Shown here: one piece after another, positions 35,111-45,194 of the stretch
Position numbering within the stretch: position 1 is the stretch's first letter
Layout of the letters: each line of letters starts with the position of its first letter
DNA from: Hyphomicrobium sp.
GTDB lineage: Bacteria > Pseudomonadota > Alphaproteobacteria > Rhizobiales > Hyphomicrobiaceae
Reading direction: 5' to 3'
DNA: 64,000 nucleotides
Assembly (NCBI RefSeq): GCF_019753045.1
Contig: NZ_JAIELN010000009.1
Span: 124,001 to 188,000, forward strand
The notes under the pieces: generated by a model
The model's database searches: none
What the model saw: the letters and a program-made list of their open reading frames with translations, nothing else
Told to the model about the DNA's origin: nothing
Program-made: the position numbers and the translations under genes

Positions 35111-35694
35111 ACTTGCTTACCCCGCGTGTACTGTGCGTCAAACGATAACGAGCATTCCGCGGTTGTCGTCCTCGCGTCCGTTCTGGAAGAGCCCTCTTCA
35201 GAAGCGAACGCTGAAACGCAACTGCGCAACGGCGTAAACCATAACACTGGCTCTGCCCGGAACTAGGGGCAATATTTTGGCCACTCCCCCTTGACCGCGA
35301 GTTGTGGTGCCTCAATCCACATCGCATGTCACACACTAAGCCAATGATAAGCAGTAAAAAAACGTGGTCGTGATTCATCCCCAGTTTCGATTGTGCGCGT
35401 AGTTCGGTGCAGAATTCCTCCACATGCGTGCATAAGTTTTGCACTGCGAATCATCGCGACGTGATTCGCTCATCTCGTCTTGTTTCCCATGAGCTTTCGA
35501 GTTGCCGTCGCAAATGAAGAAGCGAAAGTCTTCAATGCTCATCCACAGTTACGCAAAAACACGAGATAAGGCGACCCGGTGCCGCGAGACGTTTAGAGCC
35601 GCAGTGTGGCACAGCTGCAGCGCATAGATTCCGGCAGCCGAATTTTGCCGCTGACGAGGTGCAGCAACCTCGGAATTTCGAAGGAAGGGAAGCG
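35111..35694. other. Intergenic region between divergent genes
   Basis: About 580 bases, AT-richer than its surroundings near 35280-35570. It must contain promoters of the cold-shock and glyoxalase genes. A near-match to a DnaA box (TCATCCACA) lies near 35539. No gene was supported. Confidence 0.35.
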
Positions 35695-36135
35695 ATGCGC
35701 TACTTGCACACGATGGTTCGCATCAAGGAGATCGCGCCGAGCCTGAAGTTCTACTGTGACGCTCTCGGGCTGAAAGAAATCCGTCGCATGGAGAGTGAGA
35801 AGGGCCGCTTCACGTTGATCTTCCTCGCGGCGCCGGACGACGAAGCGCGCGCCCAGAGCGAAAAGGCGCCGATGCTCGAACTCACCTACAATTGGGACCC
35901 CGAAGACTACGGCTCGAGCCGGCACTTCGGCCACATCGCTTTTCAGGTGGATGACATCTACGCAACATGCGCTCGGCTCCAGGCGGCCGGCGTCACGATC
36001 AACAGGCCGCCGCGCGACGGACACATGGCGTTCGTGCGCTCGCCCGACCTCGTCTCGATCGAGCTTTTGCAGAAGGGCGCACCGTTGCCCCCAGCGGAAC
36101 CTTGGGTCTCCATGCCGAATACCGGGACATGGTGA
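35695..36135 (+). CDS. gloA: Glyoxalase I (lactoylglutathione lyase), VOC superfamily
   Basis: 146 residues from the ATG at 35695, preceded by GAAGGAAGGGAAG. Converts the hemithioacetal of methylglyoxal and glutathione to lactoylglutathione. The VOC fold shows MRYLHTMVRI (His ligand), FYCDALGLKEIRR, LELTYNWDPEDYG (Glu ligand), HFGHIAFQVDDIY (His) and VSIELLQKG (Glu), the four metal ligands expected for GloA. Its stop overlaps the start of the flavoprotein gene. Confidence 0.94.
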   Translation: MRYLHTMVRIKEIAPSLKFYCDALGLKEIRRMESEKGRFTLIFLAAPDDEARAQSEKAPMLELTYNWDPEDYGSSRHFGHIAFQVDDIYATCARLQAAGVTINRPPRDGHMAFVRSPDLVSIELLQKGAPLPPAEPWVSMPNTGTW

Positions 36136-37364
36136 GCACCGCGGCCGCCCCTCGCGACGTCGCTGTCATCGGTGCGGGACCCGCCGGTCTCTATGCCGCC
36201 GAGATCATCGCGAATGCCGGACATCGCGTCACCGTTTACGAGCGCATGCCCTCGCCCGCCCGCAAGTTCCTGCTCGCCGGGCGCGGCGGCCTGAACCTCA
36301 CGCACAGCGAACCCCTCGAAAACTTCTTGACGCGATACAGGACGGACGCAGACAACGTTCGTGCCATGGTCGAAAGCTTTCCGCCCGCAACGCTTGTTGA
36401 ATGGGCGAACGGGCTCGGCGCTGACACATTCATCGGTTCGAGCGGCCGCGTCTTCCCGCGAGCGATGAAAGCCTCCCCTCTCCTGCGCGCGTGGCTGCGC
36501 CGTCTGGGCGGCCTCGGCGTCGTGATCAAAACGAGGCACCGCTGGACCGGCTTCGCGCCGGAACGCGGTCTCCTTTTTGAAACACCCGAAGGGACCGTCA
36601 CTGCGATGCCGGACGCAACGCTCTTCGCGCTCGGTGGTGGAAGCTGGCCGAAGCTCGGCTCCGACGCACACTGGACCGGGACATTCAGCGCCGCCGGCAT
36701 TCCGGTAACGCCGCTTGCTCCCGCCAACTGCGGCGTGCGCATCACGTGGTCTGAGATCTTCAAATCACGCTTTGAAGGCGCAGCGTTGAAGCGCATCGCG
36801 CTTACCTGCGCGGGTGCCACGACACGAGGCGAAGCAATCGTAACCCGCGACGGCCTCGAAGGCGGAGCAATTTACGCGCTCATACCGCACATACGTTCGG
36901 CGCTACGCACGAAGGAGGGTGTAACGCTCTCCATCGACCTGAAGCCCGACGTCGAGCAGCCCGCTTTGGCCGAACGGCTCGCGAAACCGCGCGGCAAGGA
37001 AACGCTGACGAACTTTCTGCGAAAGGCGACACATCTGGATCCGGCCGCGCTCGCCCTCCTCCGCGAAGCGGGCGCAAGCCTTCCCCATGGAAGCAACGCT
37101 CTTGCGGCCCGCATCAAGTCTGTTCCGCTCTCGATCGTCGGCGTTGCCGGCATAGAGCGCGCCATCTCCACCGCCGGCGGCATCGACTGGTCCGCCCTCG
37201 ATCATGACATAATGATCAAGGCGCGCCCTGGAGTTTTCGCAGCCGGCGAGATGCTCGACTGGGAAGCGCCGACTGGGGGCTATCTGCTGCAGGCGACATT
37301 CGCGACCGCGGCGCGAGCGGCAAACGGATTGGTGGCTTGGCTCGCACGAGAACGCGGTCACTAA
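36129..37364 (+). CDS. HI0933-like flavoprotein (TIGR03862-type NAD(P)/FAD-dependent oxidoreductase)
   Basis: 411 residues; the ATG at 36129 overlaps the gloA stop (ATGGTGA). FAD-binding Rossmann motif VAVIGAGPAGLYAAEIIANA, then MPSPARKFLLAGRGGLNLTH, the signature of this family (compare K..SGGGRCN in HI0933), FALGGGSWPKLGSD in the middle and a C-terminal GVFAAGEMLDWEAPTGGYLL. Function is unproven; some relatives affect rRNA or redox metabolism. Coupling to gloA is probably operonic only. Confidence 0.9.
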   Translation: MVSTAAAPRDVAVIGAGPAGLYAAEIIANAGHRVTVYERMPSPARKFLLAGRGGLNLTHSEPLENFLTRYRTDADNVRAMVESFPPATLVEWANGLGADTFIGSSGRVFPRAMKASPLLRAWLRRLGGLGVVIKTRHRWTGFAPERGLLFETPEGTVTAMPDATLFALGGGSWPKLGSDAHWTGTFSAAGIPVTPLAPANCGVRITWSEIFKSRFEGAALKRIALTCAGATTRGEAIVTRDGLEGGAIYALIPHIRSALRTKEGVTLSIDLKPDVEQPALAERLAKPRGKETLTNFLRKATHLDPAALALLREAGASLPHGSNALAARIKSVPLSIVGVAGIERAISTAGGIDWSALDHDIMIKARPGVFAAGEMLDWEAPTGGYLLQATFATAARAANGLVAWLARERGH

Positions 37365-37464
37365 TGCGGCATCTCGAAAATCGGGAGGCTAAAAAATCAG
37401 GAGGAGAGAAACGCGGTCCCTTTCAGGTAGCGTCCCTCTCCCGTCGTCGGCCCTCTAACGCGGA

Positions 37465-38724
37465 TCAGTGATCCCAAGCCATATCGTTGTCGTGGACGTG
37501 CAGCGCCTTCGAAAGCCACTGCTCATCGAACGCCGCGATCTGAAGATTATTCGACTCGAGCATCTGCATATGCCCGTTGCCGAAGATCTTGACCGTCGGC
37601 AGGTAGACATACGAGTGCGGAATGCCCGCCTGATTGAGGAACAACGACGTGCAGTAGTCGTATGTCGAGTGATACGATGCTTGGCCCGTCTGAATCAAAA
37701 TCGGCGTTCCCTTGAGGCCGGTCGGCTGATGGATGACAGGCCCCGATTGCAGCCAGCAGCTCTTGAGATTCGACGCGGGCTGACCTTGGAAACCGCCCGC
37801 CGGCGGCGGTGTCTTGGTGAGACCGAGATCGGCTGCACTTGCGACAGGCGGACTGAAATTCAAGCAGACGTTACTCAGGCCGCATGTCGTGCCCGGGGCA
37901 TTATCACCATTGAGACTCGAATTGCCCGTCGGCTCGACAGCGATGATGGCTTTCACCTTGCCGGGATTGGCCTGGGGAATGAACCAGCTTTCCGGTCCCG
38001 TCATCGAATGCGTAATAATGATCGCAGGACCGATCTTGTTGATCAGTGCCGTCACTGCCGCGGTGGTCAGCGCCAGCGCCTGATTGTTGTCCGGCATATT
38101 CGCGACCTGCGATGCGAAGAACTGATCATAGGCGTATTGGCCAGGAACGCCGCTCCCCGGTCCGCCCGGCCACTGCGTATGAAGCGCCGCCTGCGGCCAT
38201 GCGAGCGGGCTCGTCAATTCCGGAGCCGTGAACATCTGCTTCACAGTCGTCGGATTTGGGTTCGCCGCCTGGGCGCCATAGGCATTCGGGAAGTAACCCG
38301 ATTTGCCGCGTCCCGGCTGATCGATGACATAGACGGGCCAGCCATGTGCAACGAAGTAGGCGGCCCAACCCGGTCGCTGATCGGGCGTACCGAGATAGTT
38401 TGCGCCCGTTTGCTGGCTGCCGTGGATCATGATGATGGGCAGCCGGCTCGTCGGCTTCCAGCTCCACGAATGGTTCTTCGGCGAAGTCGGCAGCTGATAG
38501 AAGACATGCATCTGGCCTGACATCGTCGTCGGCGTTCCGGCAGACGGCGCGGTGTCGTACACGCCGCCCATATAGAGAACGCCCTGCTCGCCGACGATGA
38601 AGGGGCCGAGATCGTCGTTATTCTTATTGCCGTTCGCCCATGCGCCAAAGCTGCACGCGAGACTGAGCGTCCCGGCGACAAGCGCAGCAGTCGGGAAATG
38701 CGATCGTTTGAAATGTGCCTCCAT
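37465..38724 (-). CDS. Secreted alpha/beta hydrolase (esterase-like)
   Basis: 419 residues with a signal peptide (AALVAGTLSLACSFGAWANG). Fold markers: PIIMIHGSQQTGANY (oxyanion region HG), WPVYVIDQPGRGKSGYFPN, nucleophile elbow IITHSMTGPES (Ser in T-H-S-M-T-G, so the first Gly of GxSxG is replaced by Thr), and a candidate catalytic His in NGHMQMLESN. Two CLNF/TCGL-type Cys could form a disulfide. Substrate is unknown. It stands alone, divergent from the sulfate genes. Confidence 0.88.
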   Translation of the reverse strand: MEAHFKRSHFPTAALVAGTLSLACSFGAWANGNKNNDDLGPFIVGEQGVLYMGGVYDTAPSAGTPTTMSGQMHVFYQLPTSPKNHSWSWKPTSRLPIIMIHGSQQTGANYLGTPDQRPGWAAYFVAHGWPVYVIDQPGRGKSGYFPNAYGAQAANPNPTTVKQMFTAPELTSPLAWPQAALHTQWPGGPGSGVPGQYAYDQFFASQVANMPDNNQALALTTAAVTALINKIGPAIIITHSMTGPESWFIPQANPGKVKAIIAVEPTGNSSLNGDNAPGTTCGLSNVCLNFSPPVASAADLGLTKTPPPAGGFQGQPASNLKSCWLQSGPVIHQPTGLKGTPILIQTGQASYHSTYDYCTSLFLNQAGIPHSYVYLPTVKIFGNGHMQMLESNNLQIAAFDEQWLSKALHVHDNDMAWDH

Positions 38725-39129
38725 CGGGCGTCCTCCTTGATCATCGCTTTAAAAAATGGCTTCGGGTTCCGGTGTCGGGGAACGCCACAAATTGTAGGGA
38801 CATCGCGAAGGCTGTCTGTGGTGGGAGGGAACCCGAATGGGTGCTGGGAGAACTCGGCCGTCCCATTTCTTTGCAGGCTGCCCCGTGGGGCTGTCAGACC
38901 CCCGCCGGGGCCGGACGCCATTGCGACGGCTGGGTCCGAGGCCTCCCCCATAAAATGGCGCCCGGAACGGTCTGTCGCAGGGCTCAACGCATCCGGGTTC
39001 TACGGACCTTGACGGCGACAAAAACGCCTTCCAGCCTTACATCCCGGAATAATATCCTATTCTTATTTGCGAAAATGGCTTCTCAGAGGAATGATTTACC
39101 CCTATGTATCGGAGCACTGGAGGCCTTCC
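38725..39129. promoter_or_regulatory. Control region upstream of cysH
   Basis: About 405 bases between the hydrolase and cysH. An AT-rich motif at 39046-39068 (GGAATAATATCC then TATTCTTATTT) lies 62 bases before the cysH start; a related motif in the same orientation lies 229 bases before cysJ (47208-47235). The GC-rich part 38820-38990 contains several short inverted repeats but no recognised riboswitch. Confidence 0.45.
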
Positions 39130-39939
39130 ATGACGCTGTTCGAAGCACCCGCGTCCGCTCCTGGCGGATCGGCGGGCAATGACCATTCCGCGCCGCAGCA
39201 TGCGGTTGCAGCTGACCTTGACGCGAAGCTCGCGAGCTTGACGACGCTCGAGGAGCGTCTCGCCGCCATCCGTGCCGCTATCGACGGCACCATCGCATTC
39301 TCGACCAGTCTCGGCATCGAGGATCAGGCGATCACGCACGCCGTCGCGACGACGGCGACGAACATCGACATCTTCACCCTCGATACCGGCCGGCATTTCC
39401 CCGAGACGCTCGATACGCTGTTCGAAACCGAAGGCAAGTATGGCGTCAAGATCCGCGTGATGTTTCCGGACTCCGCCGAAGTCGAGGAGCTCGTGTCAAA
39501 CGACGGGATCTACGGTTTTCGCTATTCTATAGAAGCGCGGAAGGCCTGCTGCGAAATACGCAAGGTCCGCCCGCTCAATCGCGCACTCGAAGGCGCATCT
39601 GCTTGGCTCACCGGTCTCCGCCGCGAACAATCGCAAGGCCGCTCGCATGTACCGTTCGCGAGCTACGACGCGGGCGCCAAACTCATCAAGCTGAACCCCA
39701 TCGCCGATTGGACGCTGGCTCAGCTCGAAGACTACGTGGCGGGGAACAAAATTCCCGTCAACGCACTCCATGCCCAAGGCTTCCCGTCGATCGGCTGCCA
39801 GCCGTGCACACGCGCCATCAAGCCCGGCGAAGACATTCGCGCCGGCCGCTGGTGGTGGGAAAACGAGAACGGCAAGGAATGCGGACTTCACACGCAGTCC
39901 GAAGACCCCGGATTTGAACCAAAGGACCGCGCCGCATGA
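39130..39939 (+). CDS. cysH: Assimilatory adenylyl-sulfate reductase
   Basis: 269 residues from the ATG at 39130, preceded by TGGAGG. Reduces APS to sulfite with thioredoxin or glutathione as donor. The fold of the PAPS-reductase family is plain ([30 protein letters not shown]). The paired Cys in [14 protein letters not shown] and [20 protein letters not shown] are the 4Fe-4S ligands that mark the APS-using bacterial type, and the catalytic Cys is in KECGLH near the C-terminus. Its stop overlaps cysD (ATGA). Confidence 0.95.
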   Translation: MTLFEAPASAPGGSAGNDHSAPQHAVAADLDAKLASLTTLEERLAAIRAAIDGTIAFSTSLGIEDQAITHAVATTATNIDIFTLDTGRHFPETLDTLFETEGKYGVKIRVMFPDSAEVEELVSNDGIYGFRYSIEARKACCEIRKVRPLNRALEGASAWLTGLRREQSQGRSHVPFASYDAGAKLIKLNPIADWTLAQLEDYVAGNKIPVNALHAQGFPSIGCQPCTRAIKPGEDIRAGRWWWENENGKECGLHTQSEDPGFEPKDRAA

Positions 39940-40841
39940 CGGCATCGCCTTCACATCTTGATCTGCTCGAATCCGAGAGCATCCACATCTTCCGCGAGGC
40001 GGCAGCGCAGTTCCGCAAGCCCGTGCTGATGTATTCGATCGGCAAGGATTCGACCGTTCTCCTGCACCTCGCGCGCAAGGCGTTCTTCCCGCAGGCCGTG
40101 CCCTTCCCGCTGCTTCACGTCGATACGACGTGGAAGTTCAGGGACATGATCACATTCCGCGATCGCACGGCTCGTGAGCTCGGATTGAATCTGATCGTCC
40201 ACACCAACGAGGAAGGCATCAAGCGCGGGATCAATCCGATCGATCACGCGCCCTCGATCCATACCGACGTGCTGAAGACGCAGGCTCTGAAGCAGGCGCT
40301 CGACAAGTATGGCTTCGATGCTGCGTTCGGCGGCGCCCGCCGCGACGAAGAAGCAAGCCGCGCGAAAGAGCGCGTCTTCTCGTTCCGTGCATCGGGCCAT
40401 CGCTGGGACCCGCGCAAGCAGCGCCCCGAGATGTGGCACCTGTTGAACGGCCGCCTCGGCACCGGCGAGACCGTCCGCGTCTTCCCGATGTCGAATTGGA
40501 CCGAAAAGGACGTCTGGCGCTACATCCTCCGCGAGAAGCTCGAGGTGGTGCCGCTCTATTTCGCTGCCGAAAGACCGACGATCGTCCGCAACGGACAAAT
40601 CCTGATGCAGGACGACCAGCGTCTCCAGCCGCGCGACGGTGAAAAAGTCGAGATGCGAAAGATCCGCTTCCGCACCCTCGGTGACTATCCCCTCACCGCC
40701 GCCGTCGAATCTGACGCCGATACGATCGAATCCGTCGTCGCCGAAACCATCAACGCGCAGACTTCGGAACGCCAAGGCCGCTTGATCGATCACGATCAGG
40801 CCGGCGCAATGGAAAAGAAGAAGCAGGAAGGCTATTTTTGA
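39936..40841 (+). CDS. cysD: Sulfate adenylyltransferase subunit 2
   Basis: 301 residues, the usual length. ATP-PPase subunit that forms APS from sulfate and ATP together with CysN. PP-loop [20 protein letters not shown] near residue 35, then [36 protein letters not shown] and the C-terminal [10 protein letters not shown] typical of CysD. It overlaps cysH by four bases and cysN by one base, so the three are translationally coupled. Confidence 0.97.
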   Translation: MTASPSHLDLLESESIHIFREAAAQFRKPVLMYSIGKDSTVLLHLARKAFFPQAVPFPLLHVDTTWKFRDMITFRDRTARELGLNLIVHTNEEGIKRGINPIDHAPSIHTDVLKTQALKQALDKYGFDAAFGGARRDEEASRAKERVFSFRASGHRWDPRKQRPEMWHLLNGRLGTGETVRVFPMSNWTEKDVWRYILREKLEVVPLYFAAERPTIVRNGQILMQDDQRLQPRDGEKVEMRKIRFRTLGDYPLTAAVESDADTIESVVAETINAQTSERQGRLIDHDQAGAMEKKKQEGYF

Positions 40842-42376
40842 TGTCGGTGCACGCACTGCATAAAACGGAAGCCACGCAGAAGGCTGCTCCACATCTCGAA
40901 GTCGTACCCAATCTCGTGCGCGAGCTTGGCGGCATTACGCATCTTCTGACTTGCGGCTCCGTCGACGATGGCAAATCGACCCTGATCGGCCGGCTGCTCT
41001 GGGATGCGTCCGATCTCTACGAGGATCAGCGCGAAAACGTTCGCCGCTCCGGCCGCAAGGCCGCCGGCACCGATCTCCCCGATTTCTCGATGCTGCTCGA
41101 CGGCCTCGTTGCCGAGCGCGAGCAAGGCATCACGATCGACATCGCCTGGAAGTATTTTGATACCGACACGCGCCGTTTCGTCATCATCGATTCCCCGGGC
41201 CACGAGCAGTACACGCGCAACATGGCATCCGGCGCGTCCCACGCTGACGTCGCAATCGTGCTCGTCGACGCGCGCTCGGGCGTGAAGAAGCAAACCAAGC
41301 GCCACACCGCGATCCTCGATCTCGTCGGCGTCAAACACGTCGTGCTCGCCGTCAATAAGATGGACCTCGTCGGCTGGTCGGAAGACGTGTTCCGCAAAAT
41401 CGAGGCTGACTTCCGCACGCAGTGCTGGAAATTCAACTTCTGGGACGCGACCGCGATCCCGCTGTCCGCCGTCTTCGGCGACAACGTCTCGGGTGGCTCC
41501 GCCAATATGCCCTGGTACACGGGCCCGACGTTGATCCAGCACCTGGAGAAAGCACCGAGCCGTGCCAGCGAAGCCGGTTCTGTTTTCCGCTTTCCCGTGC
41601 AGACCGTGCTGCGCGACGGCCAGGATTTTCGCGGCCTCGCCGGCACCGTAACGTCAGGCTCGGTGAAAGTCGGCGACATCGTCGTCGATGCTCTGAGCAA
41701 CGCCAGCGGCAAGGTCATCCGCATCGCGACGATGGACGGTGACCTTCCAAGCGCCTCCGCCGGTCAAGCCATCGCCTTGCAGCTCGACGTCGATATCGAC
41801 GTATCGCGCGGCGCCGTGCTGTCGGCGCCCGAGATGCGTCCGGTTCCGGCACAAACGGTCGAAGCCCGCTTCGTGTGGCTCTCCGAAGACGCATTCAGCC
41901 CCACTGCCGGCTATCTTTTGCGGACATCGACCGATCTCATCCCGATCTCCAATATCGAGATCAAAGCGCTCCTCGATCTCGAAACGATGGCGTCGCGTCC
42001 GGCGCGCAGTTGCAGTGCGAACGACATCGCGATCGCGAAAATTTCGCTCGGCCGCGCAGCCTCCATCGACGTCTTCACCGAAACGCCGGAAACCGGCACG
42101 CTCCTGCTTGTCGATTCCGTCACCGGCGCAACGATGGCCGGCGGCATCGCGACATCCGTCAACGCCAAGGCGGAACAACCCGCCGAGGGTCACTTCGTAC
42201 TGAAGCGCGATATGCTCGCAAACGGCCTCAATCGCGACCTGTCGATGAGTTCGAGCGATCGCGAAGAGTTCATGCGACGCGCCAACGAGGTCGCGATCAT
42301 TCTGCGCTCGGCCGGAGTCTCCGTGGCGATCGAACCGCCGCCGCCAGTCGATGACGGGATGGACCCGGGGCTCTAA
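40841..42376 (+). CDS. cysN: Sulfate adenylyltransferase subunit 1 (GTPase)
   Basis: 511 residues. GTPase that drives the CysD reaction. G1 GSVDDGKSTLIGRLL, G3 DSPGHEQYTRNMASGASHAD, G4 NKMDLVGW, and elongation-factor-like domains 2 and 3. There is no C-terminal APS-kinase domain, in line with the APS-type reductase encoded upstream, so PAPS is not needed for this route. ATG at 40841 overlaps the cysD stop. Confidence 0.96.
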   Translation: MSVHALHKTEATQKAAPHLEVVPNLVRELGGITHLLTCGSVDDGKSTLIGRLLWDASDLYEDQRENVRRSGRKAAGTDLPDFSMLLDGLVAEREQGITIDIAWKYFDTDTRRFVIIDSPGHEQYTRNMASGASHADVAIVLVDARSGVKKQTKRHTAILDLVGVKHVVLAVNKMDLVGWSEDVFRKIEADFRTQCWKFNFWDATAIPLSAVFGDNVSGGSANMPWYTGPTLIQHLEKAPSRASEAGSVFRFPVQTVLRDGQDFRGLAGTVTSGSVKVGDIVVDALSNASGKVIRIATMDGDLPSASAGQAIALQLDVDIDVSRGAVLSAPEMRPVPAQTVEARFVWLSEDAFSPTAGYLLRTSTDLIPISNIEIKALLDLETMASRPARSCSANDIAIAKISLGRAASIDVFTETPETGTLLLVDSVTGATMAGGIATSVNAKAEQPAEGHFVLKRDMLANGLNRDLSMSSSDREEFMRRANEVAIILRSAGVSVAIEPPPPVDDGMDPGL

Positions 42377-42530
42377 GCTCCGGCTCCAAAATCCATGACC
42401 GCATCTTCGGCGGCGCAATGCCGGGCGAAGGCGCGCGCGATAAAGCCTCCGTTATCGAAACGTAAAATCCACAATTGCGGACCCGGTTGATCTCGCGTAG
42501 GTCAATTCGTCAACCGCGCAACGGAATCCC

Positions 42531-43331
42531 ATGCCCGAATTCGATTTGCACACCCTGTGGCCAATGGTGATTACGGGCGGCTTCGTCGTCGGCTTCCTCG
42601 TCGGGATGACGGGCGTCGGAGCCGGCTCGCTGATGACACCGTTCTTGATTACGAAAATCGGTGTAGCGCCCGCGCTGGCCGTCGGCACGGACTTGCTGTT
42701 TGCCTCGATCACCAAGGCATCGGCCGCCTGGCCTCATCACAATTTCGGAAACGTCAATTGGCGCCTCGTCGGCTGGCTCGCGTTGGGCAGCGTCCCCGGC
42801 TCCGTCGCGATGCTTGTCGTTCTGCACCTGCTCAATCCGGACACCGCAGCACTTGCCCATTTCATCAAGCAGGCGCTTGTCGCGGCACTTGTGCTGAGTT
42901 CGCTCGCGATCCTGATCTATCCGTTCGTCGTTCGCGGCCATGCCCACGTCGGCGAACCGGTCGAGATCAAAGTCCGCCGCCTGCCGACGACGCTGCTCGG
43001 CTTGACGCTGGGCTCTATCGTTACGCTGACGTCGGTCGGCGCAGGCGCCATTGGCGTGGTTATCTTGACGCTGCTCTATCCGATGCTCCGCACGCGCCGC
43101 CTGATCGGCACCGACATCGTGCACGCAGTGCCGCTGACGCTCGTCTCGGGACTTGGTCACATGTCGATCGGGAACACGAGTTTCGAGCTGTTAGGATTGC
43201 TGCTCGTCGGCTCGATCCCAGGCATCGCCATCGGATCGCGCCTCACCGGCATTCTGCCCGATTGGTTGCTGCGCATCTTCCTGGCGATGATCCTCTGCTT
43301 CGCCGCCTACCAGCTCTCACTGAAACTATAG
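42531..43331 (+). CDS. Sulfite exporter TauE/SafE family permease
   Basis: 266 residues with about eight hydrophobic spans. Family motifs VGFLVGMTGVGAGSLMTPFL and GSIVTLTSVGAGAIGVVILT are the two halves of the TauE/SafE repeat; RRLIGTDIVHAVPLTLVSGL is typical. Likely moves a sulfur oxyanion or organosulfonate across the inner membrane. It follows cysN by 154 bases, which suits sulfite or sulfate handling, but the substrate and direction are inferred. Confidence 0.9.
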   Translation: MPEFDLHTLWPMVITGGFVVGFLVGMTGVGAGSLMTPFLITKIGVAPALAVGTDLLFASITKASAAWPHHNFGNVNWRLVGWLALGSVPGSVAMLVVLHLLNPDTAALAHFIKQALVAALVLSSLAILIYPFVVRGHAHVGEPVEIKVRRLPTTLLGLTLGSIVTLTSVGAGAIGVVILTLLYPMLRTRRLIGTDIVHAVPLTLVSGLGHMSIGNTSFELLGLLLVGSIPGIAIGSRLTGILPDWLLRIFLAMILCFAAYQLSLKL

Positions 43332-43355
43332 TTGGCCGCGGAAAGCCCCCGCAGA

Positions 43356-43383
43356 CGTCATCCCCGCGCAGGCGGGGATGACG
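43356..43383. repeat. Perfect hairpin between convergent genes, REP-like
   Basis: CGTCATCCCCGC and GCGGGGATGACG form a perfect 12-base stem around a GCAG loop. Such CGTCATCCCCGC palindromes recur between genes in many proteobacterial chromosomes. Here it sits between the exporter and cysI stops and may end both transcripts. Confidence 0.65.
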
Positions 43384-43404
43384 AAAGAAACGGTTTAGGG
43401 CCGC

Positions 43405-45135
43405 TCAAACCAACTTCACGTCGGCGTGGAACTGATTGCCAGCCGGCGTTAGCGCAACGGCTCCATGCCGGATTGCAAAATCGCCGAAGTGCTCGCCCTT
43501 CTCACGCTCTTTTGCATAGGCGATGAAGAGCGGTTCGAGCAGCGAAACGATGCGCTGCTTGTCGACGTCCTGCGCGTAAAGCTTCGAGAGCCGCGACCCG
43601 TTGAACGCCGCGCCGAGGTACAGGTTGTAAAGCCCCGGATTACGGCCGACGAGGCCGATCTCCGCAAGATACGGCCGTGCGCAGCCATTCGGGCATCCCG
43701 TCATGCGGATGACGATGTCGTCATCGTTGAGACCGGCCCTGTCGAGACTTTCTTCGAGCGCGGTGACGAGATCGGGAAGGAAGCGTTCCGCTTCCGCCAA
43801 TGCCAAACCGCATGTCGGCAGCGCCACGCACGACATCGCATTGCGCCGGAGCCCCGACGATACGTCGAGCGAAACGCCATGCGATTTGAAGACCGCCTCG
43901 ATCTTGGACTTAGCTTTAGCCGTGACGTTCGCGAGAATGACGTTCTGGTTCGCGCTGCAAACGAAATCACAGACGCCGAGTTCGGCGATCTCGCGGAGCG
44001 CCGTCCGCAAGGCATAGCCGGGGCGATCCTTGATGCGCCCGTTCTCGACGAAGAGCGTTAGATGCCAAGCCTTTTCCGCCCCCTTCTTCGCGTCGACCGT
44101 TTGCCGCCAGCCGATCTTGTCGCCCGTGCCGGTGAACTTGAACGGCTTCGGCTTCTCGAGCTTGAACCCGAGACGCCGCTCGACTTCATCGCGGAAATTG
44201 TCGAGACCGCGATCTTCGATCGTATACTTCAACCGCGCCCGCGCGCGGTTTTCGCGATTGCCCCAGTCCCGCTGAACGGTGACGACCTTTTCGGCAAGGT
44301 CGATCGCTTGCTCGGGCTTGCAGAAGCCAAGAAGATCTGCCGTGCGCGGGAAGGTGTTCGTATCTCCGTGCGTCATGCCCATGCCGCCGCCTACGGTGAC
44401 GTTCCAGCCGACGAGTTCGCCCTTCCCGACAATGGCGATATAGCCGAGGTCGTGCGCATAAATATCGACATCGTTATCGGGCGGCACCGCCACGACGACC
44501 TTGAACTTGCGCGGCAGGTAATGCACGCCGTAGATCGGCTCCTCGTCCTTCTTCGCGGCCCGCGACGCATCCTCGACCTTCTCGCCGTCGAGCCAGATCT
44601 CGTGGTAGGCGCCCGTTCGCGGCAGCAAGTGCTCGCTGATCGCCTTGCCGAGATCGTAGGCTTGCCGGTGCGCCTTCGACAGATGCGGATTGGCGGCCGT
44701 CATCACGTTGCGATTGACGTCGCCGCAAGCAGCCAGTGTGTCGAGGCAGATGTTGTTGAACGACTGCATCGTGCGCTTGAGGTTCGACTTGATGACGCCG
44801 TGAAACTGGAATGTTTCGCGCGTCGTCAGCCGCATCGTGCCGTTCGCATACGTGCTCGCGATGGTATCGAGCCCGATCCATTGCTTCGGTGTCACGACGC
44901 CGCCTGGAATGCGCAGGCGGATCATGAAGGAATAAGCCTTTTCGAGCTTCTTCTTTCCCCGCTCGCCGCGAACGTCGCGATCGTCCTGGATGTAGGAGCC
45001 GTGGAACTTGATCAGCTGCTGATCGTCTTCCGCGATGGCGCCTGTTTCGACTTTGAGCAGCCCCTCGGCCAGCGTACCGCGCAGCTGATGACTTTGCTCT
45101 TTGATGCTCTCGTTCTTCGAACGCTTGTCGGTCAT
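43405..45135 (-). CDS. cysI: Assimilatory sulfite reductase hemoprotein (beta subunit)
   Basis: 576 residues from the ATG at 45135, preferred over an upstream TTG because a GGGAGCCGGGGA sequence precedes it. Reduces sulfite to sulfide with six electrons at siroheme and a 4Fe-4S cluster. The cluster Cys lie in CVALPTCGLALAEAER and MTGCPNGCARPY, the hallmark of the family; HGSYIQDDRDVRGERGKKK is the usual N-terminal motif. It follows cysJ by about 60 bases on the same strand and would receive electrons from it. Confidence 0.95.
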   Translation of the reverse strand: MTDKRSKNESIKEQSHQLRGTLAEGLLKVETGAIAEDDQQLIKFHGSYIQDDRDVRGERGKKKLEKAYSFMIRLRIPGGVVTPKQWIGLDTIASTYANGTMRLTTRETFQFHGVIKSNLKRTMQSFNNICLDTLAACGDVNRNVMTAANPHLSKAHRQAYDLGKAISEHLLPRTGAYHEIWLDGEKVEDASRAAKKDEEPIYGVHYLPRKFKVVVAVPPDNDVDIYAHDLGYIAIVGKGELVGWNVTVGGGMGMTHGDTNTFPRTADLLGFCKPEQAIDLAEKVVTVQRDWGNRENRARARLKYTIEDRGLDNFRDEVERRLGFKLEKPKPFKFTGTGDKIGWRQTVDAKKGAEKAWHLTLFVENGRIKDRPGYALRTALREIAELGVCDFVCSANQNVILANVTAKAKSKIEAVFKSHGVSLDVSSGLRRNAMSCVALPTCGLALAEAERFLPDLVTALEESLDRAGLNDDDIVIRMTGCPNGCARPYLAEIGLVGRNPGLYNLYLGAAFNGSRLSKLYAQDVDKQRIVSLLEPLFIAYAKEREKGEHFGDFAIRHGAVALTPAGNQFHADVKLV

Positions 45136-45194
45136 TTCGTATTCCCCGGCTCCCTTCGGCCTCGGTGGCAACGAAGGGATTTCGTGCAATTGAA

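Noticed and set aside
38820-38990. Riboswitch upstream of cysH
   Set aside because: The GC-rich inverted repeats do not form a recognised SAM or other riboswitch core that I could define by eye.
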